Of a stretch of 64,000 nt of DNA, positions 60,913 to 64,000 are shown in pieces. The notes beneath the pieces are model-generated. The model searched no databases, was not told the origin of the DNA, and worked only from the letters and a program-made list of their open reading frames with translations. This stretch comes from PALSA-968 sp964387075. Lineage in GTDB: Bacteria > Bacteroidota > Bacteroidia > B-17B0 > Aurantibacillaceae. The stretch is taken from assembly GCA_964387075.1 (NCBI GenBank), contig CAYLVB010000003.1:124001-188000 (forward strand), written 5' to 3'. How positions within the stretch are numbered: the stretch's first letter is position 1; the number at the start of each line of letters is the position of its first letter. The translations under genes were made by a program, and so were the position numbers.

Positions 60913-61157
60913 TTTTGCTCGGGTTTCCCCGCAGCCGGTTTCGCGGGACCACGTAAGTGAATCACCAGGCCATTGAGAAAATTGCGCAATATCTGGTCGC
61001 CGCAATCCTTGTAATTGGGATGATCCTCGCTGCGAAAGAAGGCGCTCAGCTCGGTTTTTGTTATCCTGAAATCTACCAGGGCCAGGATATCTACAATCTG
61101 GTCGTCGCGCAGTTTTAAGGCTACCCGCAGTTTTTTAAATATTTCGTTGTTGCTCAT
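60909..61157 (-). CDS. DUF1456 family protein, single-repeat version
   Basis: An 82-residue protein matching the C-terminal repeat of DUF1456 (YehS-type): KKLRVALKLRDDQIVDILALVDFRITKTELSAFFRSEDHPNYKDCGDQILRNFLNGL. Known members such as E. coli YehS have two such repeats in about 150 residues; only one is present, and the last 17 residues are Pro/Lys-rich. Function is unknown. It lies 23 bases after hemL and overlaps the next gene by four bases, so the three may be an operon. Confidence 0.75.
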   Translation of the reverse strand: MSNNEIFKKLRVALKLRDDQIVDILALVDFRITKTELSAFFRSEDHPNYKDCGDQILRNFLNGLVIHLRGPAKPAAGKPEQK

Positions 61158-61180
61158 TTGACCGGTTGATCGTTGAATGG

Positions 61181-62482
61181 TTAGACGTTATGCGATGATC
61201 CTGGAAGCGCTTTTTCGAAAGCGGTAATTGTTCTTTGAATATCCTCGTCGGTATGCGCTGAGCTTACGAATCCAACCTCGTATCCCGATGGACCAAAATA
61301 AACGCCGTTAGCGTGCAGTTTGTGATACAGTTCGTTGAATTTCCTTATTCCCTCAGCCCCTATCTCATCCGCATTGCGAACATGCTCTTTATCTGAAAAT
61401 GAGAGCCAGAAGATAGAGCCTGTTTGGAAGATCCTTAGAGTTTCGTTCTTCGCTTTGAATTTTTCGGCAATGCCGTTGCAGAGTTTTTTTGTTTTAACCT
61501 CCAGGTTAGGATAAAAATCTTTCTTCAGACACTCCGTCAATTGCGCAATGCCCGCCGCCATCGCTACCGGGTTGCCGCTCAGTGTGCCGGCCTGGTACAC
61601 ATTTCCTTCGGGAGAAACGCTGCTCATGATCTCTTTGCTTGAGGCGTACATTCCCACCGGAAAACCTCCTCCAATGATCTTGCCGAAGGTCATGATGTCG
61701 GGCTTAATGCCATAATATCCTGCCGCCCCTTCAAATCCCACACGAAAACCTGAGATCACTTCGTCAAAAATTAAAAGCGATCCGTTCTTCGTACAAATGT
61801 CTCTCAGGAATTGTAAATATTCCTTTCGCTGCAACAACAATCCGTTGTTGGCGGGTATTGGTTCGATGATGATACAGGCAATATCCTTTCCGTGTTCTTT
61901 GAATGCCTGTTCAACCGCTTCTTCACTATCCAGTTTCACAACCAGGGTTTCATCCACAAAACTTTTCGGTACTCCGGCAGATGAAGTATTTCCAAATGTT
62001 ACGAGTCCCGAGCCGGCTTTTACCAAAACGCTATCGGCGTGACCATGAAAGCAGCCTTCGAACTTGATGATCTTATTTCGTTTGGTATAGCCGCGCGCCA
62101 GGCGAATGGCGCTCATCACCGCTTCGGTGCCCGAGCTCACAAATCGTATCTTCTCAATGAAGGTGTGGTTGGAAATGATCAGCTCGGCCAGTTGATTCTC
62201 CAGTTCGGTAGGAGCCCCGAACGAGGTTCCGTTCTGCATCACTTCCTGAACTTTAGCCAGAACGCCCGGGTGAACGTGACCCAGGATCAGCGGACCCCAG
62301 CTGCCGCAGTAATCAATGTATTCGTTCCCGTCGGCATCCCAAATGTGCGAACCTTTGCCTTTTTGAATGAATAAAGGAGTGCCTCCAACCGAGCGAAATG
62401 CCCTTACCGGAGAGTTCACTCCGCCGGGAAAATAATTCTTCGCTTTCTCAAATAATGCGGCCGATCGGTCGTTCTTCAACAT
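61181..62482 (-). CDS. hemL: Glutamate-1-semialdehyde 2,1-aminomutase
   Basis: A 433-residue class III enzyme with all HemL signatures: FPGGVNSPVRAFRSVGGTP at the start, YCGSWGPLILGH, RFVSSGTEAVMSAIRLAR, the PLP lysine in MTFGKIIGGGFPVGMYASS (about 266) and AGTLSGNPVAM. It makes 5-aminolevulinate from glutamate-1-semialdehyde in the tetrapyrrole C5 pathway. A paralogue in the sugar cassette (2070-3431) lacks several of these blocks. The -7 element TATCTTTG is six bases before its ATG. Confidence 0.97.
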   Translation of the reverse strand: MLKNDRSAALFEKAKNYFPGGVNSPVRAFRSVGGTPLFIQKGKGSHIWDADGNEYIDYCGSWGPLILGHVHPGVLAKVQEVMQNGTSFGAPTELENQLAELIISNHTFIEKIRFVSSGTEAVMSAIRLARGYTKRNKIIKFEGCFHGHADSVLVKAGSGLVTFGNTSSAGVPKSFVDETLVVKLDSEEAVEQAFKEHGKDIACIIIEPIPANNGLLLQRKEYLQFLRDICTKNGSLLIFDEVISGFRVGFEGAAGYYGIKPDIMTFGKIIGGGFPVGMYASSKEIMSSVSPEGNVYQAGTLSGNPVAMAAGIAQLTECLKKDFYPNLEVKTKKLCNGIAEKFKAKNETLRIFQTGSIFWLSFSDKEHVRNADEIGAEGIRKFNELYHKLHANGVYFGPSGYEVGFVSSAHTDEDIQRTITAFEKALPGSSHNV

Positions 62483-62488
62483 AGGCTA

Positions 62489-62496
62489 CAAAGATA
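62489..62496 (-). promoter_or_regulatory. -7 promoter element of hemL
   Basis: On the minus strand TATCTTTG, exact -7 consensus, six bases before the ATG at 62482. The CACAGATT array occupies its -33 region. Confidence 0.5.
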
Positions 62497-62499
62497 CGC

Positions 62500-62536
62500 C
62501 ACAGATTTCACAGATTAGCACAGATTAGCACAGATT
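62500..62536. repeat. Four CACAGATT direct repeats between divergent promoters
   Basis: CACAGATT occurs at 62500-62507, 62509-62516, 62519-62526 and 62529-62536, about one helical turn apart (spacings 9, 10, 10). It lies between hemL's -7 element (62489-62496) and kdsB's (62564-62571). Confidence 0.75.
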
Positions 62537-62563
62537 TTGCTAGTGAAAAGCCTTACAATTCGG

Positions 62564-62571
62564 TATTTTTG
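62564..62571 (+). promoter_or_regulatory. -7 promoter element of kdsB
   Basis: TATTTTTG, exact -7 consensus, 14 bases before the ATG at 62586. A TTG (62537-62539) lies 24 bases upstream, right at the end of the CACAGATT array. Confidence 0.5.
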
Positions 62572-62585
62572 AATAATTTTAAAAA

Positions 62586-63326
62586 ATGATCCTAGGAGTT
62601 ATACCCGCGCGCTATGCCTCTACCCGTTTCCCGGGCAAGCCGCTTATTGATATACAGGGAAAATCCATGCTGCAACGCGTGTATGAACAGGCTAAAAAAG
62701 CGCATAAGCTAAGCGATGTGATCGTGGCAACCGATGATGAACGCATCTTTAAACATGTAGAAAGTTTTGGCGGAAATCCATACATGACCGCTCCCGGCCA
62801 TCCCAGCGGTACCGACCGTTGCTTTGAGGCCATGCGTAAAACGGGCAAGGATTATAAATACGTGATCAATATACAGGGCGATGAACCATTCATCGATCCT
62901 TCGCAGATCGACCTGCTTGCCGGGCTTTGCAATGGAACCACTGAATTAGCCACTTTGATGATCCCTGTAGATTCGCATGACGTGCTTTTTGATACCGGTG
63001 AAGTGAAGATCACTTTCAACAAGGACCTCGAGGCTTTGTATTTCAGTCGCGAGGTTATTCCGCATATTAAGGCTGTCGACAAAAAAGAATGGCACAAGAA
63101 TTTTGATTACTACCGGCATGTGGGCATGTACGCCTACCGAAGCGATATCCTTAAAAAGATCACAACGCTGGTTCCATCTACTCTTGAAAAGGCGGAGTCA
63201 TTAGAACAGTTGCGCTGGCTGGAAAACGGATTTAAAATAAAATTGGCCATCACCACGCACGATAGTCATTGCATTGATACGCCAGACGATGTTAACAAGG
63301 TTTTGAAATTGATGAAATTGGTTTAG
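62586..63326 (+). CDS. kdsB: 3-deoxy-D-manno-octulosonate cytidylyltransferase
   Basis: A 246-residue CMP-KDO synthetase. The start ILGVIPARYASTRFPGKPL is the CTP-binding loop, followed by IVATDDERIFKHVESFGG, MTAPGHPSGTDRCFEA, VINIQGDEPFIDP and YYRHVGMYAYRSDILKKI. It activates KDO for the inner core of lipopolysaccharide, showing that this organism has an LPS-bearing outer membrane. Length is normal. It sits divergent to hemL with the CACAGATT array between. Confidence 0.96.
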   Translation: MILGVIPARYASTRFPGKPLIDIQGKSMLQRVYEQAKKAHKLSDVIVATDDERIFKHVESFGGNPYMTAPGHPSGTDRCFEAMRKTGKDYKYVINIQGDEPFIDPSQIDLLAGLCNGTTELATLMIPVDSHDVLFDTGEVKITFNKDLEALYFSREVIPHIKAVDKKEWHKNFDYYRHVGMYAYRSDILKKITTLVPSTLEKAESLEQLRWLENGFKIKLAITTHDSHCIDTPDDVNKVLKLMKLV

Positions 63327-63366
63327 GCCGCATATCGCACGGATAAACGTAGATAAAACATTAATA

Positions 63367-64000
63367 ATGTCAATTAAGGTAGAAAATTTAACCAAAATAT
63401 ACGGCCAGCAACGCGCGGTAGATGAAGTTTCTTTCGAGATCAAGGGCGGCGAGATCGTTGGTTTCCTGGGGCCTAACGGGGCGGGAAAAAGTACCGTGAT
63501 GAAAATACTTACCTGTTATATCCCGCAGACGAGCGGCAAGGCCGAGGTGTGTGGTTTTGATGTGAGCGAACAATCGCTGGAAGTTAGAAAACAGGTTGGT
63601 TATTTGCCCGAGCATAACCCGCTGTATTTAGATATGTACGTAAAGGAATATCTTGCTTTCATTGGCGGCTTGCACCACATTAAAAATAAAACAGCACGTG
63701 TCAAAGAGATGATCGATATGGTGGGTCTGCAGGTGGAGCAGAATAAAAAGATCGGCGCACTTTCTAAAGGTTACCGCCAACGTGTGGGTTTAGCACAGGC
63801 CCTTATACATGACCCTAAGGTTTTGATATTGGATGAGCCTACAACGGGCCTGGATCCAAACCAGCTGGAAGAAATACGCAATCTTATTAAAGAGACCGGA
63901 AAAGAAAAGACCGTTATGTTAAGCACACACATCATGCAGGAAGTAGAGGCGGTTTGCGACAGGGTCATCATCATCAATAACGGAAAGATCGTGGCCAACG
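63367..64000 (+). CDS. gldA: ABC transporter ATP-binding protein, GldA-like (partial)
   Basis: The frame runs from ATG 63367 to the window edge (211 codons). Walker A is GPNGAGKST (about 37-45), the signature LSKGYRQRVGLAQAL (about 135-149), Walker B VLILDEPTTGLDP (about 153-165) and the H-loop STHIMQE. The start IKVENLTKIYGQQRAVDEVSFEI closely fits GldA, the ATPase of the GldAFG transporter associated with gliding in Bacteroidota; related generic ABC ATPases cannot be excluded. About 80-100 C-terminal residues are missing. No -7 element was found in the 40-base gap after kdsB, so co-transcription is plausible. Confidence 0.75.
   Translation, partial: MSIKVENLTKIYGQQRAVDEVSFEIKGGEIVGFLGPNGAGKSTVMKILTCYIPQTSGKAEVCGFDVSEQSLEVRKQVGYLPEHNPLYLDMYVKEYLAFIGGLHHIKNKTARVKEMIDMVGLQVEQNKKIGALSKGYRQRVGLAQALIHDPKVLILDEPTTGLDPNQLEEIRNLIKETGKEKTVMLSTHIMQEVEAVCDRVIIINNGKIVAN

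Noticed and set aside
1..64000. tRNA, rRNA, integrase, transposase or phage genes
   Set aside because: No cloverleaf-like sequence, rRNA stretch or mobile-element gene was noticed; the scan was by eye, so a tRNA could have been missed.

Overview
The window looks like chromosomal DNA of a Bacteroidota member, probably a Flavobacteriales or Sphingobacteriales-type organism. Pointers are Por (type IX) secretion C-terminal domains of both types, a GldA-like ABC ATPase, SprB-type repeats, families typical of this phylum (DUF2480, BT_3928-like DoxX protein, GH92 mannosidase, Nfu with N-terminal domain), no Shine-Dalgarno pattern, and the Bacteroidota promoter -7 element TAnnTTTG, sometimes with a -33 TTG exactly 21 bases upstream. 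No rRNA, tRNA, insertion sequence, prophage or CRISPR array was seen. Gene density is very high: many gene pairs overlap by 1-17 bases, convergent genes often share or touch stop codons, and no gap without a gene exceeds about 220 bases. This is mostly housekeeping chromosome, not an island.

Layout. 1-2.1 kb: the 5' part of a superfamily 2 helicase, divergent from an RDD membrane protein. 2.1-9.1 kb (minus): a tightly coupled five-gene operon led by a Wzc-like polysaccharide co-polymerase/tyrosine kinase, followed by a CBS-DegT aminotransferase fusion, a Gfo/Idh dehydrogenase, an SpsF-like cytidylyltransferase and a class III aminotransferase. It looks like a cassette for an unidentified CMP-activated amino sugar or amino acid of a surface glycan. 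9.2-12.8 kb (plus): a small PIDGG-tailed substrate, an exosortase, an associated membrane protein, glyA and a membrane protein. 12.8-25.2 kb: a DMT transporter, a cysteine desulfurase, a 1492-residue exported protein, GH92, a DoxX/thioredoxin-like protein, a phosphoribosyltransferase and a sterol-desaturase-family enzyme.

25.3-37 kb holds two large type-B-sorted surface proteins (1722 and 920 residues), a DUF2079 protein, a cell-wall amidase, an alpha/beta hydrolase and a glycosyltransferase. 37.9-42.6 kb (minus) is one run: aminotransferase, GDP-mannose pyrophosphorylase, TatD, UbiA-like protein, alpha/beta hydrolase. 42.7-47.3 kb: a CxxCH-containing type-A-sorted protein, AraC regulator, DUF2480, cyclase-family enzyme, HemW and DUF1801. 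47.3-52.7 kb: a complete RND efflux operon (adaptor, pump, TolC). 52.8-64 kb: NadB, Nfu, a beta-helix protein, Dtd, a PAS-SpoIIE phosphatase with a structured leader, MazG, an MBL enzyme, an SCO protein, two small proteins, HemL, KdsB and a partial GldA.

The observations most worth following are: (i) a repeated TAnnTTTG-N4-ATG arrangement that predicts leaderless mRNAs; (ii) a 20-codon upstream ORF that overlaps one arm of an inverted repeat ending in a T-run, behind a perfect promoter, ahead of the PAS-SpoIIE gene (a candidate translation-sensing attenuator); (iii) the compact exosortase/PIDGG module next to the Wzc-like kinase; (iv) the sugar cassette without glycosyltransferases; (v) intrinsic terminators placed inside coding sequence; and (vi) a CACAGATT repeat array between the hemL and kdsB promoters.
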